64,000 bases of DNA from Trabulsiella odontotermitis (GCF_030053895.1 NZ_CP125781.1:1860001-1924000), one strand, 5' to 3'; shown: positions 36,129 to 45,599, numbered from the stretch's first letter. Numbers and translations: made by a program. Notes: a model not told the origin generated them from the sequence alone.

Positions 36129-37862
36129 TTAATTCAGTAGCGGCTTGTAGTGATGGGGCTGGCGCATGGCGACCAGGTCCTTACGACGTACCACATTCGT
36201 TGGATAGGGGCCGTTAGCAACAGAGCCAGTATTGATGCTTTGTGTTGCTACCCGCGTTTCCTGCCAGAGTAGCCGTTCTTGCCGTGGAAAGGTAAAGGTT
36301 TCTGGCCCGAAAATTCCGCTAAATCCTCCCGCCCCATTGGTATCATCAAGTGCATTAGCAAAAACCAGATAAAGATTGTTTTCTCCCGCACGGGTTCTGA
36401 ATAAGTGCCAATGCAGCGGATCGGCCCCTGTCGGAATGGGGAAATTCTGCGTCACTGAGCTGCCTGCGTGGGCGGCGGTAAACCCTGTCGAAAGTGCAGC
36501 AGAACACGTAATAATATCGCATCCCATTAATGCGAGAATTCGTGCAGATTCGGGGAATAGTGCATCGTGGCCTGACAACAATCCAATTCTGCCAACCGCA
36601 GTATCAAACACTTTCCAGTGTTCTCCAGCGCTGGCCCATTTTTGGTTTTCCTGCGAAAGATGTATTTGTCTGTAACTGCCGATGATTCCTTCTGGCCCAA
36701 ACAGCATCTGTGCGTTGTAGTTTTTATCCTGTTGCTTTTCGGCCATTCCGACCACCAGGTAGACCCTTAACTGCATAGCCAGGCGAGCCAGCGTCTGTAC
36801 TGCCGGGCTTTCTAACGTTTGAGCATGAGCTGCGTTGTCGCAACGACCTGTCAAGGCTAATTCCGGAAAGACGACCAGCTCGCTACCTTGCTCCAGAACG
36901 GCCTCTTTTGTCATGGCGGTTATCGCCGCCAGATTATCTTCAACGTGCTCAACGGGAGAGAACTGCGCCACCGTGATACGGCTCTGCTTGCCCGGGGGTA
37001 GCGGCTGATGCCCGTACAGCCCAAAGAAATCCTGCGGGTTCCATAAAAAGCTGTCGCTTAATAGTAAGTGATAATGATCAGGGCGGCGTTGATAAAAAAC
37101 CGGCTCTCCCAATACCTGGCGCTGGCGGCTACGGTTGATATCGATCCCGGCATAAGCTATCCCATCACCGTCATCGACCACTGCGGCAATGTTGCCATCA
37201 GGCTCAATAATACAGCTACCGCCGCTAAACTGGACTCCGCGCTCTAATCCCCAGCGGTTACTCTCCAGCAGATAGCAACCATTTTCCATCGCCCGGCTAA
37301 TCCAGTAGGGCGCGGGGGTGCGCTCTGCCAACCAGTTGCTGATGTGACAAATGACGTCAACGCCGTCCAGTGCCAGCAAGCGGGCGGTTTCAGGGAAGTG
37401 AATATCCATACAAACCAGCATGCCAATGCGCCCTAGCGGGGTATCAAAGACCTGATGTCCAACATCACCTGCCGCAGCCCATTTGGGTTCTGAAATATAG
37501 GGATGGCTTTTACGATGGCAACCCATAACGCCCTCAGGCCCGATCAATACGGCGCTGTTGTAATACAGCGATGTAGTGGGGTCGATCTCAGGCATCCCTA
37601 AAACGATATAGCATTGATAACGTTGCGCTAATTCAGCAAAACGTGCCGTACTCTCGCCAGGGACGGTTTCCACCATCGGCGCAATCTCCTGCCGATCAAA
37701 CCAACAGTATCCCGTTGTTGCCATTTCCGGGGTTGTAATCAGGCGCGCACCTTTCTGTGCCGCCTGTTCAACCAGGATAAGTAATTGACGTAAATTGGCT
37801 TCTTTTGCAAACATTAAGGGTTCGAATTGAATGGCCGCTGCAAGATAAGGGGCTATTGACAT
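36129..37862 (-). CDS. Tandem nitrilase-fold amidohydrolase, second domain degenerate
   Basis: A 577-residue fusion of two carbon-nitrogen hydrolase domains. Domain 1 (about 5-285) has the full Glu46-Lys118-Cys151 triad (TTPEMATTGY, CHRKSHPYI, VCMDIHFPE). Domain 2 (about 295-577) aligns well but has only Glu334; the Lys is Gln399 (SYRQIHLS) and the Cys is Gly431 (LLSGHDALFPE), so it cannot catalyse by the family mechanism and is probably structural. It is last gene of the amide operon, so an amide or nitrile substrate is likely. The ATG at 37862 follows GAGGA and is preferred over GTG at 37874. Confidence 0.85.
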   Translation of the reverse strand: MSIAPYLAAAIQFEPLMFAKEANLRQLLILVEQAAQKGARLITTPEMATTGYCWFDRQEIAPMVETVPGESTARFAELAQRYQCYIVLGMPEIDPTTSLYYNSAVLIGPEGVMGCHRKSHPYISEPKWAAAGDVGHQVFDTPLGRIGMLVCMDIHFPETARLLALDGVDVICHISNWLAERTPAPYWISRAMENGCYLLESNRWGLERGVQFSGGSCIIEPDGNIAAVVDDGDGIAYAGIDINRSRQRQVLGEPVFYQRRPDHYHLLLSDSFLWNPQDFFGLYGHQPLPPGKQSRITVAQFSPVEHVEDNLAAITAMTKEAVLEQGSELVVFPELALTGRCDNAAHAQTLESPAVQTLARLAMQLRVYLVVGMAEKQQDKNYNAQMLFGPEGIIGSYRQIHLSQENQKWASAGEHWKVFDTAVGRIGLLSGHDALFPESARILALMGCDIITCSAALSTGFTAAHAGSSVTQNFPIPTGADPLHWHLFRTRAGENNLYLVFANALDDTNGAGGFSGIFGPETFTFPRQERLLWQETRVATQSINTGSVANGPYPTNVVRRKDLVAMRQPHHYKPLLN

Positions 37863-37912
37863 GATGATCCTCACAATTAATAAATGCGATGTTCAGGGTG
37901 CCCGGGTCAGGC

Positions 37913-38554
37913 TTACTTAATTTTTCCGGCGGCTGGCGCACCGGGTGTAGTCCAGGAGAAAATGTCATTGGCTTGTATTAACGAACATGAGATCTCTTCG
38001 ACAGTAATACGTTTGTCCATGGCCTGATGACGCAGAATCTCATAAGCCTGTTCTTCACCAATGCTGTGCATCCTCATCAGGATGGCTTTAGCTTCACTAA
38101 CCTGACGGATACCCAGCATTTTTTTCTCCAGCCGTTCTATTCGATCGCTCATCTGCCGTTGTTGCTGTGCATGGTGCAAAGCAAACACCATCGCAGACAG
38201 TAAACCTGAAGAGCGAATCGGAGTGGTTATCGTGGCTCCCGCACCCATGCTGATGGTTTGATCGATAAATGTTGGATTTTCATAGGCGATAACCGCGATA
38301 AGGACATGTTTACTCAGATCGAGCCATGACACGTCTGGTTCCGGATTATCTGACTGTAATGCATAGAAAATCAGGTCCGTATCAGCGGGGAGTCGTTCAG
38401 GAATGGGCCAGAAGGCTTGAACCTTAAACCCCATGCGGCGTAAATGGTTGGTGAGTGTTGCACCGTCATCATCATCGGGGTGTAACACGACGCAACGAAT
38501 CCCCCGACTCAGTAATAAAGCTGTTGTGCTAAGCCTGCTATCGTGAGGACGCAT
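37913..38554 (-). CDS. amiR: AmiR, ANTAR-domain transcription antiterminator
   Basis: A 213-residue regulator with an N-terminal pseudo-receiver lacking the usual phosphoacceptor context (residues about 15-125), a coiled coil (HHAQQQRQMSDRIERLEKKM) and a C-terminal ANTAR RNA-binding domain (AKAILMRMHSIGEEQAYEIL). This is the layout of Pseudomonas AmiR, which is held inactive by AmiC and, on amide binding, prevents termination in the leader of its operon. It overlaps amiC by 17 bases, a hallmark of the pair. Its likely target here is the leader terminator at 45600-45640. Confidence 0.9.
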   Translation of the reverse strand: MRPHDSRLSTTALLLSRGIRCVVLHPDDDDGATLTNHLRRMGFKVQAFWPIPERLPADTDLIFYALQSDNPEPDVSWLDLSKHVLIAVIAYENPTFIDQTISMGAGATITTPIRSSGLLSAMVFALHHAQQQRQMSDRIERLEKKMLGIRQVSEAKAILMRMHSIGEEQAYEILRHQAMDKRITVEEISCSLIQANDIFSWTTPGAPAAGKIK

Positions 38555-39710
38555 AGGGATACCCCACTGTTGTTAGCTTTGTTATCCAATCGCCCTGAAT
38601 CTGATTGGTCATATAGGGATCGGGATCGACAATACGGCGGGACTCTTGCACAATCGTAAATTGCCCGTTTTCATTCGCCATTCCAATGCGCGGATAGAGC
38701 CCGGTATGCTGATTTAGCTGATCAATACGAATGCGTCCCTGAGGAGCATCAAACTGGCTCCCCCTCAGCGCGGCTGATAACGGGTAGATATGATCACTGC
38801 CGCACTCGGCCATGGCTTTTGCAAAAAGGTGTACCTGGCTGTAAGTGGCTTCCCAATTCATGTCCGTACTCATTTCTGGTCCGAATTGCTTATGGAATTG
38901 TTTGAGTGCGGATTGATTTGCCCTGGTGTTAATACTTTGAAAATAGGGGGCGGAAGTAAAATGCCCCTGCGCGGCCTCCGCGCCCATAATCGCAATCTCA
39001 GTTTCTGATGTATTTAAGCTACCAATAGGCATACGCGCAGGATCTAAACCTGCCGCCTTATAAGCCTGATACAGGAAGGGAACGGTCTGCCCGACAACCG
39101 TGCTGAAAATAAAGTCCGGCTGCTTTTTGATGATCTCATCAATAATCGGTAGAAAAGCTTCATAGGGCGCATTCAAATCAAGATAACGCTCACCAATAAC
39201 TGCACCGTCATGCCGTTGCAGAATTAATTCCTGCATGTTGCGGTTACATTCGTAGGGATAAATATAACGGGAGCCAATCAAATAAACCCGTGCCCCAAAT
39301 TGAGCCGCCAGGTAGTCAGCCAGTTGTACACAATTCTGATTGGGCGCGGCACCGCCATAGAAAATGTTTTCTGAAAACTCAAAGCCCTCGTACAGTTGCG
39401 AATAAAACAGCAACCGACGATATTTTTCAACAATCGGTGACATCGCTTTTCGGCTACTGGACGTATAGCCGCCGAAAATCACATTCACTTCATGTTTGGT
39501 AATTAATTCCTCGGCCAGGGCACGAAATTGTGCATCGTCAGATTGCGGATCCAAATGAATGGTACTGAGTGGTCTGCCGTTGATGCCGCCATTTTGATTA
39601 ATTTCGGCAATAGCCTGGGTTGCTCCGCGCCATTGTGACAACTCTTGTGCCGCCGTCACCCCGCTGAAGGAGTACAGTAAACCAATATTGATGGGTGTAT
39701 CTGGCCCCAT
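38538..39710 (-). CDS. amiC: AmiC, cytosolic amide sensor and AmiR inhibitor
   Basis: A 390-residue protein with the periplasmic-binding-protein fold (type I) but no signal peptide, as in Pseudomonas AmiC (385). It shares motifs LYEGFEFSENIFYGGAAPNQN-like and SLNTSETEIA in the ligand cleft region. It binds short amides and releases AmiR. The start is taken at ATG 39710 rather than GTG 39716. It lies between the acetamidase gene and amiR. The related UrtA-like gene in the same operon has a signal peptide, so the two binding proteins do different jobs. Confidence 0.88.
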   Translation of the reverse strand: MGPDTPINIGLLYSFSGVTAAQELSQWRGATQAIAEINQNGGINGRPLSTIHLDPQSDDAQFRALAEELITKHEVNVIFGGYTSSSRKAMSPIVEKYRRLLFYSQLYEGFEFSENIFYGGAAPNQNCVQLADYLAAQFGARVYLIGSRYIYPYECNRNMQELILQRHDGAVIGERYLDLNAPYEAFLPIIDEIIKKQPDFIFSTVVGQTVPFLYQAYKAAGLDPARMPIGSLNTSETEIAIMGAEAAQGHFTSAPYFQSINTRANQSALKQFHKQFGPEMSTDMNWEATYSQVHLFAKAMAECGSDHIYPLSAALRGSQFDAPQGRIRIDQLNQHTGLYPRIGMANENGQFTIVQESRRIVDPDPYMTNQIQGDWITKLTTVGYPYASSR

Positions 39711-39757
39711 ATGCACCTGCTTATGCTGTTAAAAATGGCGATTATCTGAACTTGCGT

Positions 39758-39783
39758 ATTACCCCGACTTACGTTGGGGTAAT
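39758..39783 (-). other. Intercistronic hairpin between the amidase and amiC
   Basis: ATTACCCC at 39758-39765 pairs with GGGGTAAT at 39776-39783; the stem extends inward by three pairs, including a G-U, to a four-base loop. There is no T tract on the minus strand. It may stabilise the upstream mRNA end or lower regulator expression. Confidence 0.55.
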
Positions 39784-39802
39784 ATTCATCGGTTAGTTAT
39801 TT

Positions 39803-40792
39803 CTACTGTACTAACAGGTTTTTGTTCAGCATGGCGCCAACGGTGTATTTGGGGTCTACCATGTTGCCCAGTCGCACTTTGCCGCATTGACTCAGTAGCA
39901 TATAGGCATCCCATTGTTCGAAGCCAAAGTCTTCTACAAGCCAGTAAATCAGGTCGCGATAAGCAATTCGCGTCGCATCCTCCAGCGGACGTGCGCTGCC
40001 AATACTCATAATATTTTCGGCATTCTCCATTCTTGGCCAGGAAAGCTGCCAGTTTTTGATCAAATCGACTTTGATGGTGGTAATTGAGGCAAATTCCACC
40101 GCAGTACCACAAATCTCACCATCGCCCTGACAGGCGTGAGCATCACCAATAAACAGGCGGCCTCCAGGCGCACGTACTGGCAGATAAGTAATACTGCCAG
40201 GCCCTATATCCGGCACATCCATATTTCCGCCGTGATTGTCCGGCGTCAGTGAATTGATTGAGTCAATTTCTGGCGATACGCTCAGGGTGCCAATATGGGG
40301 TTTATAGGGAAGGGTATGGCGTTTGCTCCAGTAGACCTTTTCACTGTCGAGCTTAATCATGCGCACCTTTTCGGGCAGCGGGTCATTGAGCATGGCAGTC
40401 AGATCGGTCCCGGTGAGTCCGCCAAAATGCGGGATCATGGCGCAGATGCCGTGCGGATCAACGCCGCGGGGCAACATGGATTCTATATAAACAGCGATCA
40501 CATCGCCTTTCTCCGCACCATTAACCATGATCGGCCCGTTTTGTGGGTTAAGAAAGGGCATTTTGAGCAACTGGCTCGGAATATCCTGTTCCGAATTAAT
40601 AGCACCTTCAAAAGCGTCTCGCGTGTCGACAATAATCCGGTCACCTGGTTCGATAGTCAGGACGGGTGTGGAATAAGGGCCGATGGTGTAATGAAATTCT
40701 TTTTGCATTTCTTCCGTCAGGTGATGTGTTACCGGTTTACGTCCAGCACCAACACCGCGTCTGGCCATAATTGATTCTTCCAACCATTTCAT
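39803..40792 (-). CDS. Acetamidase/formamidase family amidohydrolase
   Basis: A 329-residue member of the FmdA/AmdA family, metal-dependent enzymes that hydrolyse formamide or acetamide to ammonia and the acid. Typical segments are TIEPGDRIIVDTRDAFEGAI, GPIMVNGAEKGDVIAVYIE, GRLFIGDAHACQGDGEICG and the histidine of IPHFGG. The ATG at 40792 follows GGAGAATG. It is downstream of the UrtABCDE-type transporter and upstream of amiC, the arrangement expected for inducible amide nitrogen use, as in the fmd operon of Methylophilus. Substrate preference cannot be read from sequence. Confidence 0.88.
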   Translation of the reverse strand: MKWLEESIMARRGVGAGRKPVTHHLTEEMQKEFHYTIGPYSTPVLTIEPGDRIIVDTRDAFEGAINSEQDIPSQLLKMPFLNPQNGPIMVNGAEKGDVIAVYIESMLPRGVDPHGICAMIPHFGGLTGTDLTAMLNDPLPEKVRMIKLDSEKVYWSKRHTLPYKPHIGTLSVSPEIDSINSLTPDNHGGNMDVPDIGPGSITYLPVRAPGGRLFIGDAHACQGDGEICGTAVEFASITTIKVDLIKNWQLSWPRMENAENIMSIGSARPLEDATRIAYRDLIYWLVEDFGFEQWDAYMLLSQCGKVRLGNMVDPKYTVGAMLNKNLLVQ

Positions 40793-40823
40793 ATGTCATT
40801 CTCCACGTAATTTAAGCATCTGG

Positions 40824-41543
40824 TTACAGAGCCAGATGACGACGCATTAAAAGATCATCAGAAAGCTGCTGTTGGGTCAGCGTTTCTACAACCAGGCCTT
40901 TATCCATTACCGCACAACGTTGAGCGGCCCGCTGGATCATCGCAATATCCTGTTCGACCAGGATCACGGCCACATGTAGTTCCCGGGCGATACGCACCAG
41001 GGTATCGGCAATGATATTGACGATAGAAGGCTGGACACCTTCAGAAGGTTCATCCAGTAGCAGGACCTTTGGTGATCCCACCAGGGCTCTGGCAATCGCC
41101 AGTTGTTGTTGCTCACCACCACTCATAGTGCCGGCTTTTTGCTTGAGTCTTTGCCGCAAGATGGGGAAGTAATCCAGTACCCGCTCCAGCATGTCTTTTG
41201 CAAATTCGCGGTGTTCACGGACAAATTGCATACCGACTTGCAGATTCTCCAACACGGTCAGCCCGGTAAAAACTTCACGTCCTTGCGGGACGTAGCCAAC
41301 GCCCAAACGAGCGCGGCGCTGCGGTGATGCCTGAGTAATATCAGTTTCACCCAACAAAATTTGGCCTTGCTTTGCCGGAACCACGCCAATTAATGTGCGC
41401 ATCAGGGTGGTTTTCCCTACGCCATTGCGGCCAATCAATCCCAGTACCTCGGCTGCATGTAGTTGCAGTGTTACGCCATTGAGAACTTGCCCACCGCCAT
41501 AGCCACCGGCCAGCCCCTGCATTTGTAAAACAACGTTAGTCAT
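40824..41543 (-). CDS. urtE: UrtE-like ABC transporter ATPase (urea/amide)
   Basis: A 239-residue ATPase of the branched-chain amino acid/urea class (LivF/UrtE). Walker A GRNGVGKTT, signature MSGGEQQQLAIARAL, Walker B KVLLLDEPSEGVQP and the switch histidine replaced in context VILVEQDIAMIQ are visible. It overlaps urtD by four bases. With urtD it powers import by the urtBC permeases. Urease genes are absent from the window and the neighbours are amidases, so short amides are at least as likely as urea to be the substrate. Confidence 0.87.
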   Translation of the reverse strand: MTNVVLQMQGLAGGYGGGQVLNGVTLQLHAAEVLGLIGRNGVGKTTLMRTLIGVVPAKQGQILLGETDITQASPQRRARLGVGYVPQGREVFTGLTVLENLQVGMQFVREHREFAKDMLERVLDYFPILRQRLKQKAGTMSGGEQQQLAIARALVGSPKVLLLDEPSEGVQPSIVNIIADTLVRIARELHVAVILVEQDIAMIQRAAQRCAVMDKGLVVETLTQQQLSDDLLMRRHLAL

Positions 41544-42274
41544 ACGGCTTTCCCCAAATAGATATCTGCTACGTCCTCGCGGGCCAGCACTTCGCCGGCA
41601 TTACCGTCCGCAAACACTTTCCCCCCATGAAGGACTGTGACCTGTGACGCTATTTGCCGCACAAATGTCATATCGTGCTCCACGACCAGTAATGTCAGAC
41701 CGTCATTTTGCATTTGCTTAATTAACTCGCCGGTCAGGTAGGTTTCATCAATTGACAAACCCGCTACGGGTTCATCGAGCATGAGTAAAGTGGGTTGCAG
41801 CGACACCGCCATGGCAATTTCCAGCCATTGTTTTTTGCCGTGGGAGAGATTAGCCGCCAGTTGATGATATTCAGCGGTAAGCTTAAAACGCTCTAATAAC
41901 TCATCCACACTGACTGCCTGTGAGCGAACTTCCGGGCGTAAATGGCTAAGAGATAATTGCAAATGTTGCTCAACTGTCAGCTCGGGGAAAATCCCGGGAA
42001 TTTGAAACTTAATGCTCATTCCCCTTTGAATACGCTGAAAAGGCGCTAAGGTATTTATCCGCTGATTGAAAAAGTGAATATCTCCATCACTGGGTACATG
42101 TTCGCCAGTGAGTAATTTGAAAAAGGTACTTTTACCGGCGCCATTTGGGCCAATGACACAGCGCACTTCGCCACGACGTATTTGTAAATCAACGTGATTG
42201 ATGACCTGGGCACCACCGAAGTGTTTGCTTAATCCACGTGTTTCAAGGATCAGTTCCTGCGAGACCTGATTCAT
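41540..42274 (-). CDS. urtD: UrtD-like ABC transporter ATPase (urea/amide)
   Basis: A 244-residue LivG/UrtD-class ATPase. Walker A GPNGAGKST, the UrtD-type signature LSHGKKQWLEIAMAV (His in place of Gly, usual in UrtD) and Walker B LLMLDEPVAGLS are present. It overlaps urtC and urtE by four bases on either side, so translation of the transporter genes is coupled. Confidence 0.88.
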   Translation of the reverse strand: MNQVSQELILETRGLSKHFGGAQVINHVDLQIRRGEVRCVIGPNGAGKSTFFKLLTGEHVPSDGDIHFFNQRINTLAPFQRIQRGMSIKFQIPGIFPELTVEQHLQLSLSHLRPEVRSQAVSVDELLERFKLTAEYHQLAANLSHGKKQWLEIAMAVSLQPTLLMLDEPVAGLSIDETYLTGELIKQMQNDGLTLLVVEHDMTFVRQIASQVTVLHGGKVFADGNAGEVLAREDVADIYLGKAV

Positions 42275-43332
42275 AGCGAGCCCTCCTTTTTCCGGCGTGA
42301 GGAGATCAAGCGGGTGATGCTCTCAGCCAGCCAGGACAAAAGTCCGTTGGGCGCGGCTAATACGACTAACAGCAAGATGGCACCCAGTAGAATCAAGGCA
42401 TATTCGCTACCATAAACAGCTAGCCATTGGGATAGCCACACTAGTAAGGCAGTAATGATCACCGTGCCAAAAATGTTTTTCCGCCCAGCGGTGGCTACCC
42501 AGATGACCGGCATTGCAGCGGCGGATAAACCCATTGATGACGGGGTAATATATGATCCCCACAGGGTATAAAGTGCCCCGGACAGGCCAGAAAGTACGCC
42601 TCCCAGCACAAACACCAGTAATTGGTAACGGCGGATATCAATGCCGAGCATCTCTGCCCGATGAGGATTTTCGCGAATAGAGGCCAGCGTCAGGCCAAAA
42701 TTGGAGCGTAATAACTTCCGCACCCCCCAATAAACACCCGCGAGCAACAGGATAATCAGGTAATAAAAACCATTGTCTTCCAGTGGCAATTCACCACTAA
42801 ACCATGGCACGGACAGGGGGGGCATGCCTGACATGCCGTTGAAACCATTCAAACGCGCACTGCCGATAGCCCATTGTGGACCTGCAGTTTGTGACATGAA
42901 GGTTTCCAGAACCAGCGTGCAGGACAGGGTAACAATACCGACAAAAATACCGGTTATCCCGCCGTAAAACATCAGGTAACCCAGTGCCGCCGCCGCAGCG
43001 GCGGCAATCAGCAACGCAACAATTAATCCGGACCAGGTAGAGAGCACGCCGGCGCCGAAGTTTAATGTCATCACACCATAGGTGTAACCCGCCAGACCAA
43101 AGAATGCCGTTTGGCCGAAAGATAAAATACCACCATGCCCCCACATTGCAGCCAATCCGATGGCGCCGAAGGTCCACAGAAGAAAGTAGGAAAAGTCGCC
43201 GATCGTAGCGCTATCGACCACTAACGGTAGCATGAGAGCACCCGCTAAAATTAACAAGGTCGCCAGACGGGTCGGGGATTGTCTGTGTTTCTTCATACCA
43301 TTCGCCGATAAATTAAGAGAGGTTGTTGCCAC
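42271..43332 (-). CDS. urtC: UrtC-like ABC permease (urea/amide)
   Basis: A 353-residue LivM/UrtC-class permease with about nine hydrophobic segments and the conserved region LTLASIRENPHRAEMLGIDIRR. The start is GTG at 43332 with TAGGAG six bases upstream; the first internal ATG (43296) would remove 12 residues before the first helix and has no ribosome site. It follows urtB by nine bases. Confidence 0.87.
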   Translation of the reverse strand: MATTSLNLSANGMKKHRQSPTRLATLLILAGALMLPLVVDSATIGDFSYFLLWTFGAIGLAAMWGHGGILSFGQTAFFGLAGYTYGVMTLNFGAGVLSTWSGLIVALLIAAAAAAALGYLMFYGGITGIFVGIVTLSCTLVLETFMSQTAGPQWAIGSARLNGFNGMSGMPPLSVPWFSGELPLEDNGFYYLIILLLAGVYWGVRKLLRSNFGLTLASIRENPHRAEMLGIDIRRYQLLVFVLGGVLSGLSGALYTLWGSYITPSSMGLSAAAMPVIWVATAGRKNIFGTVIITALLVWLSQWLAVYGSEYALILLGAILLLVVLAAPNGLLSWLAESITRLISSRRKKEGSL

Positions 43333-43341
43333 ATGCAGCTC

Positions 43342-44211
43342 CTAGCGGTTACGGGTAAACAGGCTGCCAACGCCATTCGGCAGTACGCGAATAACCAGTA
43401 CTGCGGTGACCAGCAAGCCAATTTGGCCTGCAAGTTGCCCATACCAGGAATTTAACCCGGTCTGTATTGCGCCTAATGCAATTGCTGCAGGAATTGTGCC
43501 AACCAGTACATTTGCGCCACCCACGACGACGGAAACAAAGGCCTGGATAATAAAGCTGCTTCCCATGGTAGGGACGGCGGTCAGCGTCGGAGCATAAATA
43601 GCCCCGGCCAGCCCGGCCAGTCCGGCACCCAGCGCGAAAGTTTGTGTATAAATACGGTCAGTTTGTAACCCCAGGCAGGAGGCCATACGGGCATTTTGAA
43701 TCGTCGCTCTGGCACAGACGCCGTAGTTGGTGTGGAAAAACAACCAATAGAGCATCATTAATATAGCGATGGCGAAGAAAGGCAGCAGTGCACGGTAGGT
43801 CGCAAAAGAGTATTCGCCGAGAGTGAAAGCGCCGAAAGGTGTAGAGAGCCCTTCCAGAGATGGCCCTGCGATGAGCAACATGCTTTGTTGCACAATCAGG
43901 CTAATAGCCCAGGTTGCGACTACCGAGTCATACAGACGCCCATAAAGATGGCGCACGACGAGACGCTCGACGACCCCGCCGAAAAATGCAGCGGCTAATG
44001 TACCGCACAGCATGGCAAACGGAAGCAGCAAACCCGCTTTGTTCATCAGTATGGTGACGTAGGCACCACACATAATGAACTCACCGTGAGCTAAATTTAT
44101 TACCCCCATCATGCCGAATATAACCGCCAGCCCCAATGCTGCCAGCACCAGATAAGCGAAGTTATCGCCAAACTGATAGATCACTGAATAAATAAAAGAG
44201 AGCACGAACAT
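43342..44211 (-). CDS. urtB: UrtB-like ABC permease (urea/amide)
   Basis: A 289-residue LivH/UrtB-class permease with about eight membrane helices and the family hallmark VINLAHGEFIMCGAYV near the N-terminus, followed by the conserved RATIQNARMASCLGLQTDRI loop. ATG at 44211 is preferred over TTG at 44220 because GGGGA is about ten bases upstream. It lacks the long N-terminal extension of many UrtB proteins. A strong hairpin separates it from urtA. Confidence 0.87.
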   Translation of the reverse strand: MFVLSFIYSVIYQFGDNFAYLVLAALGLAVIFGMMGVINLAHGEFIMCGAYVTILMNKAGLLLPFAMLCGTLAAAFFGGVVERLVVRHLYGRLYDSVVATWAISLIVQQSMLLIAGPSLEGLSTPFGAFTLGEYSFATYRALLPFFAIAILMMLYWLFFHTNYGVCARATIQNARMASCLGLQTDRIYTQTFALGAGLAGLAGAIYAPTLTAVPTMGSSFIIQAFVSVVVGGANVLVGTIPAAIALGAIQTGLNSWYGQLAGQIGLLVTAVLVIRVLPNGVGSLFTRNR

Positions 44212-44258
44212 CGTTGGCAATCCCCGGTGTCCTGATTGACACGATTAAAAATGGATCT

Positions 44259-44295
44259 ATCAGGGAAGTTCCCGGTACACGGGCGCTTCCCTGAT
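44259..44295 (-). other. Large hairpin between urtA and urtB
   Basis: ATCAGGGAAG at 44259-44268 pairs with CTTCCCTGAT at 44286-44295, and CCCG at 44271-44274 with CGGG at 44280-44283. It sits in the 97-base gap after the binding-protein gene. Such hairpins, as between malE and malF, protect the upstream mRNA and give an excess of binding protein. The T-rich stretch is seven bases beyond the stem, so partial termination is possible. Confidence 0.7.
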
Positions 44296-44308
44296 AACGT
44301 GGTTTGAT

Positions 44309-45556
44309 TTACGATTTTGTGGGTGGCGATGATGGGGTGTACTGGCTGTAGTCCGGTTTTACCGGCAAATTACAACCAGCCTCTCCGAGCCAGTAAGGTT
44401 TGATATCCTTCCATACCTTAGGTATCTCGATAGAATGATCATCTTTTACATGGGCCAGATAAATGGTATGGCTCAGATGGTGACTTTTTGGATCAATACA
44501 TACTTTTCCGGACGGTCCATCAGTACAGATATCACCACTTTCCAGCGATTTACGAACAGCATCCATATCCGTTGTGCCTGCTTTCTCTACCGCCGCCTTG
44601 TAAAGATAAACCGCATCATAGGCATTAGCCGCTTCCTGATTGATATAAGGTTCATTCGGGAATTTGGCATGGAAGCGTTTTTTGAAGTCATTACTGGCAG
44701 GGCTGTCTACTTCTTCTATATAATTCGCAGTGACATACATGTCTTTCAGCGCCGGGGCTTTAAAGCGTTTATGCTCATAAGCCTGACCAACGTTGACGGA
44801 ACTCCCCATTGGTAAATTTAGTTTTGCGGCTGCTTGTTGCTCATAATAGGAAGACTGGTTAGCCCCAACCAATAATGTCATTACAAAATCGGGTTTGGCT
44901 TTCTGGATGTTTTGAATAGTTTGACCAAATTGCGAGACACTCAGTGGGATAAATTCTTCACCCACCATAGTACCACCATTTTCTTTCACAATTTTGCGGA
45001 CCCATTCGGCCGAGATTTGCCCGAAATTATAATCGGCAGCAATGGTATAAACTTTTTTACCATACTTCGCCATCATCCATGGAATTAATGTAGAAAATTG
45101 TTGTTCAGGAACCGCGCCGGTGACGAAAACATTAGAGTCACACACGCCACCTTCATACTGATTGTTATACCAGTAAAGTTGCTTTTCACGATCCATAATC
45201 GGCCGGATAGCCTCACGCGATGCGCTGGAAAATGCCCCAAAAATCACATCCACTTTATCGTTTTTAATCAGACGACGGGCCATTTGTTGAAATCGTGTAT
45301 TGTCGGATTGCGTATCATATTTTACCAAATCGATTTTTCGCCCAAGTATTCCGCCTTTGGCATTAATCTCTTCTATTGCAAGTTCAGTAGCATGAATTTT
45401 AGGAATAACCGGTAAGGCAAAATTACCTGATGCATCTTCCAGTAAACCAATTTTTATCGGTTGTTCTGCTGCCATTGCCGTACCTGAATAGATTAAGCTA
45501 AATGCAGTGGCAAGTGCGATTGATAGCATGCTGTAATGACATTTTATTCTGGACAT
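44309..45556 (-). CDS. urtA: UrtA-like periplasmic binding protein (urea/amide)
   Basis: A 415-residue periplasmic binding protein with a signal peptide ending TAMA and the UrtA-type core (IKIGLLEDASGNFALPVIPK; YWYNNQYEGGVCDSNVFVTG; IAADYNFGQISAEWVRKIV). It is the first gene of the amide operon. ATG follows CAGGGGAA by about five bases. UrtA homologues bind urea; the FmdD branch binds formamide and short amides. The operon context favours amides, but the ligand is not settled by sequence. Confidence 0.87.
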   Translation of the reverse strand: MSRIKCHYSMLSIALATAFSLIYSGTAMAAEQPIKIGLLEDASGNFALPVIPKIHATELAIEEINAKGGILGRKIDLVKYDTQSDNTRFQQMARRLIKNDKVDVIFGAFSSASREAIRPIMDREKQLYWYNNQYEGGVCDSNVFVTGAVPEQQFSTLIPWMMAKYGKKVYTIAADYNFGQISAEWVRKIVKENGGTMVGEEFIPLSVSQFGQTIQNIQKAKPDFVMTLLVGANQSSYYEQQAAAKLNLPMGSSVNVGQAYEHKRFKAPALKDMYVTANYIEEVDSPASNDFKKRFHAKFPNEPYINQEAANAYDAVYLYKAAVEKAGTTDMDAVRKSLESGDICTDGPSGKVCIDPKSHHLSHTIYLAHVKDDHSIEIPKVWKDIKPYWLGEAGCNLPVKPDYSQYTPSSPPTKS

Positions 45557-45599
45557 AAGTTCCCCTGATTCAATTAAGAGTTAAACCTGAAAAAAAGCC

